Part shown: in pieces, positions 45,400-56,936 of the stretch
How positions within the stretch are numbered: position 1 is the stretch's first letter
Layout: every line of letters starts with the position of its first letter
From: Symbiotaphrina buchneri
Lineage: Eukaryota; Ascomycota; Symbiotaphrinales; Symbiotaphrinaceae
Assembly: GCA_001599915.1 (NCBI GenBank)
Contig: BCIG01000011.1
Span: 124,001 to 188,000 of the forward strand
Direction of reading: 5' to 3'
DNA length: 64,000 nt
Position numbers and translations under genes: made by a program
Notes under the pieces: generated by a model
The model's database searches: none
What the model saw: the letters and a program-made list of their open reading frames with translations, nothing else
What the model was told of the DNA's origin: nothing

Positions 45400-47445
45400 T
45401 CATCTGGGCGGCCTCGGTCCAATAATCTGCCTGCGCCCTCCAAAATTGACGCCTCTGCTGCCTTTATTCTGGCTATCGCCGCCAATGTATCCATACTGAT
45501 TGACATCCCAGCTCTCTCCGGGCCCCACACCCTCGCCCTCGACCTTCGCTCCGCCGCCCGCGTTCTTGAGCCGCTCCTGATCCGCCTCCCACTCGCGCTG
45601 CCGCTCACGCTCGCGCTCCATTTCCTTCTCGAGCAGCGAACTGCTCGCCCAGCCTCCTGCGCGGGTCTTGGTCTGCGCTGCTTCGCGGCGGGCGTCTTCG
45701 CCGGCGCGCTCGGCTGCGGATGTGAGACCCAGCTCGGAGGTGGCGAAGTTGGTTCGCGGAGGCGTCGCGGGTGGTGCAGGATTGGAAGCTAGGAAGCGCT
45801 CGGTGCGGGATGTGTAAGGCGACATGGAGGTGGGTGGCTTATAGGTTGCTGGATCGGGGAGGGGGCGAGAGGGGAGAGGGCGCGCCGAAGGAGGGGAGGT
45901 GTTGTGTGTGGCCCACTCCTGCTGGAGATACGCGCGCTCGTCGTCTTCCCAAGCTTGATCGTCGGTGGCGGTTGGTTTGGCTGCTGCCCGGTTCCCAGCG
46001 CCAGGAGCATCGGTGAGGACTGGACCTGGACTGGTTGCACCACGTGATGGTAGTTCAGGGACGGAGCGGATTCCGGCGCCAGTAGCTCGAGTAGGAATCG
46101 TGGCTGGTGGTGGAATTGAGCCTTGGCTAGGAGTCGACGATTGGCTGTTCTGGCGCTCCAGCAGATACCGTTGTTCGCGCTCTTTGGCTTCTTGTAGTTG
46201 CTGCTCCAGCTGGCGGATGCGCTCACGCTCTCCTTCGTGCTCGAGATCCTCAGCACTAGTATCCCGAGACAGATAGGAGCTCAGAAACTGGCCATTCAAC
46301 CTCGTATCAGCCCCACGACTTTTGGACTGCCGCTCTTTTTGCAGGCGAGCCTGAGCCTCTTTCTCCTCTCTTTCACGCTTCTCTTCTTCCTCCCTCCAGA
46401 GCCGTTCCTCTTCCTGCCAACGCCTCTTCTCCTCATCCGCTTCCTGTTTCTCCTTTTCTCGTAGTCGGCGGGTCTCCTCTTCCAATCTCCTCTCCTCATC
46501 GGCACGCATCCGTTCCTCCTCGGCTTCGCGCTCCGCTCGCCTTCTATGCTCCGCTTCCTCTTCCTGTTTCCGCAGTCGCTCCTTTTCAGCTTCCTCCTCC
46601 TTTCGACGTCTTTCCTTCTCTGCCAAGCTTGGAACGGCTGGCGCAGGGCTTGTGATCTGCCTTCTCGCGCCGAAGCTGACACCCTGATTCCCTTGACTTG
46701 CTCCACCCATGTAGCCATATTGGTGAATATTCCATGCCGGAGCAGTAGTCATCTCGTCAGTCTTCTTACTCCAGCTACTAATCGGACCTTTGGGTGAGTG
46801 GAGCCCGCTCGTTGGCCTCACTGGACTTGCAACGTCGCTACGTGTGGGACTGATCGGTCTTCCCGTACTACCCTGACTTGCACCGCTAACTCCTCTCGCG
46901 CGCCCATATCCACCATTGCTAGCTCCAGTAGACTGCGGACTCGTTGTTGTTCGACCCTTTGGCCCAATTGGCCTCCTGAACCTGGATGGCTGCACGGCAT
47001 GCGCAACGCGACTGAAGGCGCCCAAGCATGTAAGAACTTGCGCCGGGTCCTTTGCTTCGTATAGATCCACTGTGAGAAAGACATCATGTGGAGGAAGAGA
47101 AAGAGGCGGGTTCTGAATAGCATGGAGAAAATGGGAAATGTTCTCCATCTGGACGAAGGGCATAGCAGATTGCTTGTATTTGACGCCGGGTGGGGGTAAT
47201 GCGAGGTTTACCAGTCTGCGGATTTGATGGATATTAGCAATGCCCCACCAGGCACGTCAGATAGAAGAGCAAACATACTTGCAGAGAGCAACACCGTCTT
47301 TCAAAGCTTCCAACAAGTCTCCAGAAGGCAGATTCTCCCCCAGAACCTCTTCGATCCAGTCCCGCACCTCCTTAGCTGCTTGCGGAGTGTATCTGGACAG
47401 GCGCATATTGCGCAAGTCTTTGTCTAATGAAGATACAGAAGCCAT
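45400..47445 (-). CDS. Scp1/transgelin-like calponin-homology protein, enlarged
   Basis: Exons 47445-47279 and 47215-45400 give 660 residues. Residues about 20-130 form a single calponin-homology domain (EVRDWIEEVLGE, LKDGVALCKLVN across the intron, FVQMENISHFL, DVFLTVDLYEAKD). Two calponin-type repeats are visible: WNIHQYGYMGGASQGNQG near residue 217 and WDVNQYGYIGGDSQNKGS at the C-terminus. Between them lies a Glu/Arg-rich coiled coil of about 110 residues and a Pro-rich stretch. Yeast Scp1 (about 200 residues) bundles and stabilises actin in cortical patches. This protein has the same ends with a large insertion. Divergent from the NDUFAF2-like gene. Confidence 0.85.
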
Positions 47446-47875
47446 GTTGCTGCCTTTATTGATTCCTCACTTTCCCGAGACTTGTTGATGGACTGTACTG
47501 TATGGCCGTCGGAGATACCGCGGGGTCTGGCGGGGGGGGCGTACTTCAATAGGTCGGTTTAGCTCCAATGGACTTTAAGAAACGGAGGAAATTCAGGGTA
47601 CATACAGAATGTACAAAGAAGGTGATCTATCCCGGAGACATGTCACTGCAATTGAGGCTCCTGTGACAGGAGATAAACGTAGAGGCCGGAAGATTAAAGG
47701 AAGAATGTTGTTGTCGCGAACCGGGGGGAACCTTGGGCCCGTTTCCCTACGAAGCACAGCCACGAGCAGCGAGTGTACGTCAGCCAACATGTGGCTAGTG
47801 AAGCACCAAAGCTCCGAAATTCCAATGCTCGCATCATTGCACCGGATGATGCTCCTATAACAGCACAACTCAGTC
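47446..47875. promoter_or_regulatory. divergent promoter region
   Basis: 430 bp between the starts of the calponin gene (minus) and the NDUFAF2-like gene (plus). No TATA box is obvious; a run of eight G lies near 47531. Confidence 0.4.
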
Positions 47876-48577
47876 ATGTCTTCAAAACCGTTAGGCCCCA
47901 TCAAACGGTTATGGTATAGATGGAAGATGCTTCGCCTGCCCTGGCGGAAGCATTTCCTTGTTGGTAAGTTCTCCTCTCCTTGAAAGCTTTGAGTTATGCA
48001 TGAGTTTCAAATGCGCCATTCTGGTATTACGTGAATGGATGAAAGAGTAACCTTTTTCATAGGCACCGACCTGCAAGGAAATACATTCTGGGAGTTCCGG
48101 GAGACACTCGCATCGCAACGGTTTCGACGCATTGTGCGGTACTCGAGCAATCCCAATACTCACTACGCTGACGTCAAAATCTCCCCGCAATGGCACCAGT
48201 GGTTACGATACGTGCGGTATGAGGCGCCCACAATACAAGAGCAGCAGATGGACGTGCAACGGCTCTCGCAGATACAGCAGCTAGCCATGCTGGCTGATCA
48301 AAGATGGAACACTAAGCCAAGGGTGCTAGAGGCGCCAGAGGCGGCCAGGCAGAGGGCTGAAGTGGAACAGGATGAAGCGGCGAATCTGGGAACAAGAGGG
48401 GAGAGCCCTGGGGAAGGAGTCAAACATGCCGTGGAGAGTCCATCAGAGCAGCTGGAGCGCAGACACCGGGAGAAAAAGAATCCGTGGCGGGAAGAAATTG
48501 ATAGAAAGGTCAAAGGTGCTGGTGAAACGTATCAGCCCGAGAGTTGGAACCCCGGTGCGGCTAAGAGGCGAAAATAG
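47876..48577 (+). CDS. NDUFAF2-like complex I assembly factor (NDUFA12 family)
   Basis: Exons 47876-47963 and 48063-48577 give 200 residues. The N-terminus has IKRLWYRWKMLRLPWRKHFL, then VGTDLQGNTFWEF, RFRRIVRYS and WHQWLRYVRYEAPT, the NDUFA12/NDUFAF2 signature. The long charged C-terminal tail without the usual NDUFA12 ending favours the assembly factor (mimitin type), which helps build NADH dehydrogenase in the mitochondrial inner membrane. The intron is 99 bp with a GTAAGT donor. Convergent with the ORMDL gene. Confidence 0.85.
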
Positions 48578-48800
48578 TCCCTTCAGGAAGGGCCAAAGCA
48601 TATGTAATTGTACGGTCACGACGATCACGAACTGCACATGGAGATAGGAGTAGGATGGATCCTTGAATAGCACAGCGCGGTATCTGACATCCAAGAACTT
48701 TCCGAAAACTCCAGCTCCGGCCTTTTTGGTTCCCCTGATATTCAGAAACGCTGTGAAGGCCCACCGCTACCTGCTGACACGATGTAAAGCACGAACGCCA

Positions 48801-49491
48801 TCACTCATCCGGAGGATCAGAGAACAACCCCACGCGCAGCCGGTGAACCTGACCAATACCAGTTAGTTGGGACACAGGATAGGTGAATGCAGCCCAAGAC
48901 TTACCGAAGGCAACTTGGGAATCACAACAGCTAGAGTCGCCAGGAAGTTGATCATGAAATAGGTGAGGTCGTAGTGGGTGTAGTGGGTGCTCAGAAGGAA
49001 TAGAATGACTGGTACACTAAGCAGGAACTTCTTTGTAGGCGTGTACTGATCCCCGTTGTCGATCTGTTCCCACATGTTGAGGTTGTCATATGCGCCGGAG
49101 TTGAACTCGAAAGGAACGCCGCGGACCCAGTGAAACATGACGTATGAGCCAACCATGTAGGTGATATTGGTGAGCGTCCAGGAAGTTTCTTGGGAGACAC
49201 CCGGAATGATGTCGTAGAAGATCTTGAGGCCGAGGATGATCACAAAGTGTATGGTCCAAGCGCCTTATGCCCGAACACATGTCAGCGTCTCTATCTGGAC
49301 AAGCCGCCAGGCTCAAGGCAGAGAAACGTAGGGCACGAGTCTTAGTAGGAAAACTCACCTTTAGCATTGACCCAATTTGCATTCAAATTAGGAAGGGCAG
49401 ACTGATCGCTCAGTTGCTCGATCGACTCGGGAGGCTCCTTGTAGATGATACTACTGGAGCGTCGCCTCCTCCCCGACTTGCCTTCACTCAT
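48801..49491 (-). CDS. ORMDL/Orm family ER protein
   Basis: Exons 49491-49359, 49263-48905 and 48848-48801 give 179 residues. NLNANWVNAKGAWTIHFVII marks the start of the conserved core, followed by YDIIPG, SWTLTNITYMVGSYVMFHW, GVPFEF, DNLNMWEQID and FLLSVPVILFLLSTHYTHYD. Orm proteins restrain serine palmitoyltransferase in the ER and so set sphingolipid output. The N-terminal 30 residues are Arg/Ser-rich (GKSGRRRRSSS) like the phosphorylated N-terminus of yeast Orms, so regulation by phosphorylation is likely. The last exon codes only 15 residues. All introns have standard GT-AG ends. Confidence 0.92.
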
Positions 49492-50711
49492 CCTTCTGTA
49501 ACTAGAAGGTCGATCGGTTGAAGGTTTGTCGGTGTCCTTCGAGAAGGTGGTGGTACGGGGAAGGAGGAGTGGAGACAGCTTGGCGGTATTTGGATGTAAT
49601 GCGTGATGCTTCCAGGAGCTCGTTGAGAGCTTGAGGAGCTGACCGGATGCAATCCAGCGCAGCAAAAGGGTGCGATAAGGAGGACCCGAGCTGAGGGAGC
49701 ACTGCACCAATGGTAGGCTGCCAAACTTCCGTCAGCAGTAGCTACTTCCGACGGACGGCAAAAGGGACTGTCGCAACAAAGCAAGTAATAGGGTGTACAA
49801 CGGCAGGTGTAACAGTCGGGCGTGCACATGCAGACTTACTGTTTGTCGTGAGATGGTTGGAGAAGTCCACGTCAGTCAGGAGGAAGAGTGAGAAACGAGA
49901 GTGGTTATAAACGATGGTGGGCGGGCTATGATGTCGTCGCCGAGACAATAACGAACGGCTTATGGGAACGACTTGGAAAACCTAGCGGTGGTTGCTGTGG
50001 CCTCATGCGATGCAATGCGGGACGATGGCCGATGTAAGGACAAGATAAGTTGGACAGACAATGTTATAGGAAGGGATGGTGATAGGTAAAGTGATAATGT
50101 GCTGTTGTTATGAATTATGACTATCAAGGATGTCGGTTTGTACATGTACAGGCAAAGGGAGAAACTGGCGTTTGGTTGGGGGGCTCCTTAGCTCCAGTGG
50201 GCCAGGGCTCTTCTCTTTCAGGTTCGGTTTGAGACAAGACTGTCTGGCGCCTTGGCCCATTTGCCCTTTTTTTGCGGGAAACCGTGTTCCAAAAACAGCA
50301 CGCCCCACAACTAAAGGGCATTGGCCACATCTTCGTCGCTACCGTATTCGTACAGGGGAATCTCCGTAGCTTCATAGTCACCCAGGTCGTAAACAATATT
50401 GAGTTGATACTGACAGTGTCACCCATCGGGACCTCAATGTTAGATGATTTCCCGATTTCAAAGCATCACAACTTCACTCCTATCCATGACTTCTGTACTT
50501 CTTGCTCCCCCATGACGCGCAATCTTAGGGACTTATGCACTGCACGTGCCATATTTCGCTTCGGAGGCGGTCGGCACTCGAGATTGTCACGGCAAACTCC
50601 GTGTGAGCAGATAGCCAAAATATATTTCACGTAATGCTTCATCTTTACTCGTAGGCAATGGATTGACTACCTGAGGACGCTTCCCTTGTCGCGCATTCTT
50701 CCCGGCGCATT
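49492..50711. other. divergent intergenic region, no gene seen
   Basis: 1.2 kb between the starts of the ORMDL and Air1/2-like genes. The frames found here are short and overlap on both strands. It probably holds long 5' leaders, possibly with introns, for one or both genes. Confidence 0.45.
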
Positions 50712-53358
50712 ATGCAGAGCGAGGCCGGTGACCTCGACTCGCGCACAGCTTCTTTCACTGGCAAGCGTTCTAATAACGCCTCGCCCGCGCCTAGCATGCC
50801 TCGAAGGGGCAAGGGCAGCAAGAGGAAAGCAGGAGCTGTGGGAGCTCGAGAAGTCCCGGACTTTGTACCAGCCGGGGGAAGCTTCAGCGCCACTGCTGAT
50901 GTCTTAACGGGTATGGAAACAGACAGCTCCAGCGATGGGGCTGCTGAATCGCGCCCAAACATGCCTCAAGAGAGCTCCGAAGAAGGCGAGATTCACGACT
51001 CGCCAGACGCGAACATGGAAGGATCCGAAGAGGAGGAAGGCGGTGTCAAGCTGCAGAAGAGTATCCCGCCTCCAATGGCAACCCCCGCTACTGCTCCGTC
51101 CATCAACTGGAATGCAGGTGCAAGATCCAAGATACGTACATCACTCGGTGGGGGCTTATCGAAGACGAAGATCATATCTCGCGGTGCCAACCTACCACGA
51201 CAAGATCTACAAGGAGTAGAGGGTCCATTAGATGGCGATGTCTCCATGAAACCCCCAACCAACGACTCGCCTTATCTAGGAATTTCTCAGGGAGCATCAG
51301 ACAAGCAACTCGACCGTGAAGAGCAGCTGAAGCGAATCTTGGCCATGGAAGCTTCGGGAGAAATTGACTCAGCAGCCTCTAAGGTCCTACAAGATAACAT
51401 TCTATTGGAAGGCAGGGTAGAGGCTGTCGTTAGCGATAACGAAGACGGAGGGATCCTGATCAACGTTGAAGGATCTCCAGGAGGCATGATCGCTCCAGTT
51501 GCATCGGCCTATGATGGAGAAGCGGGGGAACAGCCGGCCAAAGCAGCAGGCCATGACCCCATGGATACGTCAGGTCCAGGCCCGGACCGTGCCTCTCCGA
51601 CCTTCGAAGGAAGAAAAGTCCATCTGAGCAACCTTCACCCTGACACCACGAAAGACCACATGAAGAGTTTTCTTGGAGGGTATTCATTGTGAGTGAGATT
51701 CATGTCCCAACAAACTCGACGGGCAGGATATTGGAGTGTTGCCGGCTAACATGTGGGACAGCGAATCAATGACGACGCCAGAAGCATCAGGAAAATCTAG
51801 CCGTTCGTTTCATAGTGCATATGTCACGGCATCGACCCCAGCTGAGGCAGCCAGGGTCGTAGCACAACTGAACGGCAAGAAGATGTTGAAGAGAAGAGTG
51901 ACGGTGAAGATCTCCGATGACTCACAACCGCAATTCGAACCGGCAAACCAGCCTGTGGATGCTCTGCCCAAGGCCACAGTGGAGCCGAGACAGGAGCAAC
52001 AAGAGGCAATTGAGCCCGTTGACGACGGTGTAGACGACCCTATGCTTACACACTATGCTCAAGCCAATCCTCCGAATGCAAGCCTTGCTACTGGAGTATG
52101 TCAGAGTGGAGAAGCAGCTCCGGTCATCAAAGATTTAACAAAGACCGCATCGGCTCCGATGACCGTCGTAACATCGATCAAAGTGAAAGATCTAGACTCA
52201 CTGCAGAAATCCTTGCAGAAGAGATACTTTGGTATGGTCAAGATGGCCGCTGCTCATCCAGCGAACATGTTACAGCCCGTCAATGTCGACGACCCTGAAT
52301 CCATTCCTAACTGCCCTGTCTGTGCGGGTCAGGGGCATCTCGCCGATACATGCCCTTTGTCAACGGTCAGCTTCTTTCCCCCATTCCTAAATTCCTCTAA
52401 TTATCGACAGTGTCAGCACTGCCACACCGAAGGGCACCGCTCGGATGCGTGTCCTACAGTACGAAAATGCCGACGCTGTTTTGAACCAGGCCACGACATT
52501 ACCGCATGCCCCTATAAGCTTGCACCTGCTATTGATGAGATACCCTGTGAACTTTGCGGAGAGACGGGCCACGATGACTCCGCTTGCTCTGAGCTGTGGA
52601 GTACATTCGATTTTCGCGCACCAAACCTTCTCACGACGAAGAACCTGATAATCAACTGCTATGTATGCAGTGCAGACACCCACTATGGTGCAGATTGCCC
52701 GCTCCGTACTTCAAAGAAGCCTCCGAAGAGTGGACGAGCTACATGGTCAAAGGAAGCTATTGAACGCTATCTTGACCCCACTATTAAGCGGCCCAATGCT
52801 TTCGCTCCGAAAGGCTTCTCCATCAAAGGCCGTTCGACTCGGGAGCCTGTCGTCATTGACAGTGAGGATGACGATCCTTCTGCATTCTACCGCTCCAAAG
52901 TGCAGAAACCACAGCCTCGGGGCCACATCCGCTTCGGTGGTAACTCCAATGGGCAGCAGCGAAGAGACAACGGTTGGACTTCCATCAACGAGCTCGGAGG
53001 CACCAGCGACGGCCGTTACCAAGACCGTGGTTGGCAGCCTGTTGACAGCTATTCCAGCGCGCAAGGGGGCCGCTACCGCGAGCGTGACGATGATCGTCAC
53101 TATGTGCCTGACCGCCGCCGATCCCGCTCACGCTCACCACCACCTATACCCGTTCCTTATTCTCGCCAGGGGCGTAGAGGCGGTGGGGACAGGTCGCAGC
53201 CACCCCTTCCAAACGAGCCAGTTCCGCCGCCCTCCAGAACGGGGGTTGTGCGAGGCAGTAACAGAGCCCGGGGCCGTCGTGGTGGTTCGGGTGGTGGGCA
53301 GAGTTATCGACCTATGCCTAGCGCGGCGAAGAATGCATGGTCAAAACATCGAACTTGA
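50712..53358 (+). CDS. Air1/Air2-like five-zinc-knuckle protein with RRM-like segment
   Basis: Exons 50712-51688, 51762-52365 and 52411-53358 give 842 residues. The second intron (45 nt, GTCAGC to GACAG) is a multiple of three without a stop, so an 857-residue form is possible. Residues about 305-385 look like a degenerate RRM (KVHLSNLHPDTT, SRSFHSAYVT, LKRRVTVKIS). Five CCHC knuckles follow: CPVCAGQGHLADTC, CQHCHTEGHRSDAC, CRRCFEPGHDITAC, CELCGETGHDDSAC and CYVCSADTHYGADC. Five knuckles in a row is the plan of Air1/Air2, the RNA-binding part of the TRAMP polyadenylation complex that sends nuclear RNA to the exosome. The tail is Arg/Gly-rich, with SRSRSP. The RRM-like part is not typical of yeast Air proteins. 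Confidence 0.75.
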
Positions 53359-54343
53359 GCATGTGTGCGTGCGAGAGAAGCCAACGAAGATTTGCTGACG
53401 CATTCTGTATTAATGGTGAAAACTAGCTGGGCGTGCTTGACGAATAATGAGAGATGATATATTGTCTAATGTCCTCTTTGCAGTCCTCGACTCGATCCCC
53501 ACGGAGCACCATTCTTCGAGGGACCTGTACCCCTGGACGGTCGCAGAAACAGCCTTTTGCAGGGCGTTGGCAAGATAGCTACGGTGGAAGTGTTGGGGAC
53601 AAGGAACTCAGACATAGTACAGAGAGCTTTGCGCGATGTGGTCAGGAGGTTGGAGAGCGAGGTGTCCGAGTTGAAGGCCAGTTCGGGGGATTTAACAGTC
53701 CTTCCCGAGCCGCTCATCCACTTCAACATGTCTATGGCCTGGAGTCTGTCCGCAGACGGTCATGCTGTCACATGTCGTTGTCTGACCGGTGCAAGCCATC
53801 CGGACGGTCAACTATGGTGTGCTACATAGTTGCACTGGAATTTGCTTCAGACTTGGAGAAGACGTGGACAGCGAGACATCCCCTGGATACCTTCAAAAGA
53901 GGGACGTAGAATGAACAGTGAGGGAGGCGTCTATGTACATCACGACCTCCCATGAGGGCGGTGCACAAGCCCTCCGTAGAAAACCTTGCCCATCTATCAT
54001 TGAAAGATGAGCATCCAGGGGCTTAGAAATACGGACACAAAACCTAATTTTCTGAGTCTGAGAAAAGATGAACTTCAAGTTCAAGGATAATCTAGAAGAC
54101 ACAGCGTTTATAATCACCTGCTCAAGGCATAAATGAATATGCGCATCGTATCTTTCTACCCGCTACGTACACGGAAGTAAAGAGGAGTGATCCGGGGAAC
54201 AAGCCCCAATGTACACTGTCTTGGCACTTGTCTCAGAACAAAAAAAAAGGTAGAACCTCTCTCTCCACCCAGGCATGACGCATGAGATGGCAAGGCAGTC
54301 TCTGAACAGGCAAAAAAGGTGCAAAAAGAAAGATCTTGATATT
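53359..54343. other. intergenic region with one doubtful fragment
   Basis: About 1 kb after the Air-like gene. A plus-strand stretch 53500-53829 has protein-like text (VGKIATVEVLGTRNSDIVQ, VVRRLESEVSELKASSGD) but no start or splice model fits, and its strand partners are also open. It could be a small gene or a decayed piece. Confidence 0.3.
54323..54327 (-). terminator. RNA polymerase III terminator of the tRNA gene
   Basis: TTTTT on the minus strand, 16 nt after the tRNA 3' end. Confidence 0.6.
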
Positions 54344-54457
54344 GGGGACGCCGGGAATCGAACCCAGGTCGGAACGGAACTAGATGTCCTTGAACTCGTG
54401 TACGAGTCCGTTGTGAACGAACCACAACGTTACGTGCTACCACTACACCACGTCCCC
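54344..54457 (-). tRNA. intron-containing tRNA, probably tRNA-His(GUG)
   Basis: Minus strand. The acceptor strands GGGGACG and CGTCCCC pair fully. The D arm is GTGT-AGTGGTA-GCAC, the T arm CTGGG-TTCGATT-CCCGG, and the discriminator is A. The total is 114 nt, about 44 more than a normal tRNA, so an intron (about 54421-54378) is inferred after position 37. With standard spacing the loop reads TT-GTG-G, anticodon GUG, and the 3' strand CGTTC pairs with the 5' stem except for the outermost pair. CGTTGTG can also pair with CACAACG inside the intron, as expected for tRNA introns that mask the anticodon. The anticodon call is less sure than the tRNA call. Confidence 0.75.
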
Positions 54458-54996
54458 TTAGTTCGAGTGAATGTGGGTTTTTCATTTTATGAACCTTGCC
54501 GGCTTTTTCAGCCAATCAGGAGGCAGAACGGGTCGCTTCTGCTTAAAGAGGCATAGTTCAGAATGGGACCCCTTCTGATCCGGCAAATCAGTGCGAGGCT
54601 GCTGTCTCTCCTGTTTGAGGGAAGATGATATTGAGAGAGGACGAGCACTCCAAGGCAACAGTTTTGCAAAAATTTCTTCGTCTCATATTCTTCTTACTCC
54701 AAATGTCGCCCATGAAAGCGTTGGAAGGTCACAAGGAGACTTCCCTGGCCTGACTCGGTACTTCCCCCGCCCACAGCTTTGGAAGGGGTCTCTGCAGCAC
54801 GTGAGAGGGCGATTAAGCTTAAGCCTAAAATAGGACCACTTAAGTCTTCATCAAAAGTCATGGCGGTACGGAGTACAGATGCTCAGTTCAACAGCCGACT
54901 ACGCGGTCCATTTATGACGCCCATTTGTTACGTGAACTGGACTCCCCCACGCGCCTCCAGCATCAGCCTTCCTTCAATAATGGCTAATGCGCCAAC
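54458..54996. other. intergenic region before the 573-residue protein gene
   Basis: No gene or repeat recognised. It probably contains the tRNA 5' flank and the promoter of the gene at 54997. Confidence 0.4.
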
Positions 54997-56775
54997 ATGA
55001 TCCCCTTCAGCTCGCCAGCGTCCTTCCATACAGCCAACGGCATGTCTGGTCCCTCGAGTCCCCTATCCGATGCTCCACTGACCTCACCGCCTGAACCTCA
55101 ATCCGAACCCCTGCCCCAATACCGCTCCGTCAAGACTCTCCCCTACGAACTGCGGCAACACTGTCTGATATACTTCGAAGAAGAGCTGTGTACGCTGCTC
55201 CTTTCCTCTTGGCTGGTCTGAGGCAAGCACTGACGCGTCACTCCAGATGTCCAAGCCCTCCAATTCCTGCACGAGCTGGTCACCGCCGGGACGCAGAGCT
55301 CGCGGCCCGCGTTCGTTCCTCCGCCTACACACCTTGCGCTGGCCGCAACGCTCTCGGTCCACCCATCCCTAACAACGCGCGCCTCTTCAGCCGAGCGCAG
55401 GCATGCCTCAGTCACAGCCCTCAAGCTACTAAGGATGGTCAACAAGCTCCTTGGCCCGATTAATGCCGACCTCGATACCGCTTTCACATTCAAATCGTCT
55501 TCCATTGGGCGGAGGGGAGGCTTCCGGCGGCGGACGGACGGAGAGCCGTCACCTGAGCGGATCCGGAGCTTTGATTCGGACGTCATCTCTTCTCCGCTGG
55601 CGACGACAAATAGCTTGTGGGCCCAGGCGGAGGATTTCTGGCATGTCGTTGGCTGGGCATTTAATTGCTCCGTGGTGTGGAAGAAGCGATTGGACTACTG
55701 GAAGCTGTGGCTTGAGTTCATGCTGGAGGTGTTAGAAGATGACTGGGCATATCGGGAGGGCTTGCAGCAAGAGTCTGGACCGGATGGGACCAAGGAGGAG
55801 CATCCGCTCTCCCGATCCCTCATCGTCAAGTACCTAACCGCTGAATTCAATCGCAATGGTCCCAGGCGGGTAGTCCGCGCCATCTTCGCCAATGGCGGTG
55901 ATCAGAGTATGAAAGAGTTTCCCGAAGTGTGGAAAAACGAGACGAGAGAGCGAAAAGACAAATCAAAGCAGCTGCAACCGCTGAGAAGTCTCAATATCGA
56001 AGAAAACCAATACGGCGACTACGCCTCCGCCGACGAGGACCTGACGCCTCCAGCATCACCCAAATCCCAAGACTCGGCCGAAGACGAGAACACAGCCTCC
56101 TCAACCGACGTGTCAGCCTCGCTAGGCGGCATGGAATCGCTCCAGCTCCGTCAACGACTAATGTCGCTCCTTTCCAAAGTCGCCAACGCGCTGCCCCGGG
56201 AAACCTTCACCGACCTACACTCGCTGTACACACTATACAGCGGCGCCCTTCTCGCGCTACCACTACCCACCTTCGCGATGTTCGTCTCTCCCGTGACACT
56301 ACCGCACTTCGAGCCCGAGGCGCGCAACAGCCTGACCCAGCTGATGCTGCGCACCCTGCTCTCGGCGGATGCGCCGCTGCCGCCGGCCGCGGAGGGCGAT
56401 GCGCTCACTCAGGAGACGCTCGAGCGCTGCTTCTTGCCGTATGCGGCCGGCGGGATGGGTGTGGCGGAGAATGCGCGCGTGAGTCTGCTCGTCGAGGCGC
56501 TGTTCAGGCTCTTGGTGATGCACGGCGATGCGGGGGTGTGGGAGACGGCGGCGCTGGGAGAGGCGGTCGAGGAGGGGATTAAGGCGAGGGAGAGAAAGTC
56601 GAGGGATGGGCGGAAGAGGAAGAGGGGTCGGGGTGGTGGAGAGGAAGTGAAGGGTGATGACGAGGAGGATATGTTCTACCTGAAACAAAGCGCGGAGAGG
56701 TTGAGGGTTCTGGTGAAGCTTGTGACGCTGAGGAGTGAGCGAACGCAGGCGCAAGCGACAGTGTACGAGTCATGA
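54997..56775 (+). CDS. uncharacterised 573-residue protein
   Basis: Exons 54997-55189 and 55247-56775. The 57-bp intron (GTACGC donor, CTCCAG acceptor) joins LIYFEEELY to VQALQFLHELV. After a Pro/Ser-rich N-terminus the first 330 residues are helical and Trp-rich (WAQAEDFWHVVGWAFNCSV, RLDYWKLWLEFMLEVLEDDW). A charged, Ser/Pro-rich linker follows, then a second helical part (LPRETFTDLHSLYTLYSGAL) and a basic cluster GRKRKRGRGGG that would serve as a nuclear signal, with an acidic/helical end. It looks like a conserved nuclear helical-repeat protein. I cannot name the family. Convergent with the U1-C gene, 161 bp apart. Confidence 0.75.
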
Positions 56776-56936
56776 GATACGAAGCGATGCCTCTTGTTCA
56801 TGTGGAATGCTTATAATTTGCGATCTATGATGACCCGCCTAAGTAACAAAAGACCTTTTGAGACTCCAAATTGCGACACACAGTGACCCATTACGCCATG
56901 CCCTCGGAATGCACAACATCAACTGTCCAAACCCGG

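Noticed and set aside
53557-53829. 90-codon plus-strand frame after the Air-like gene
   Set aside because: Text looks partly protein-like, but the minus strand and another plus frame are open too and no gene model fits; noted only within the intergenic entry.
55929-56582. 217-codon plus-strand frame
   Set aside because: Out-of-frame shadow of the 573-residue protein, very Arg-rich.
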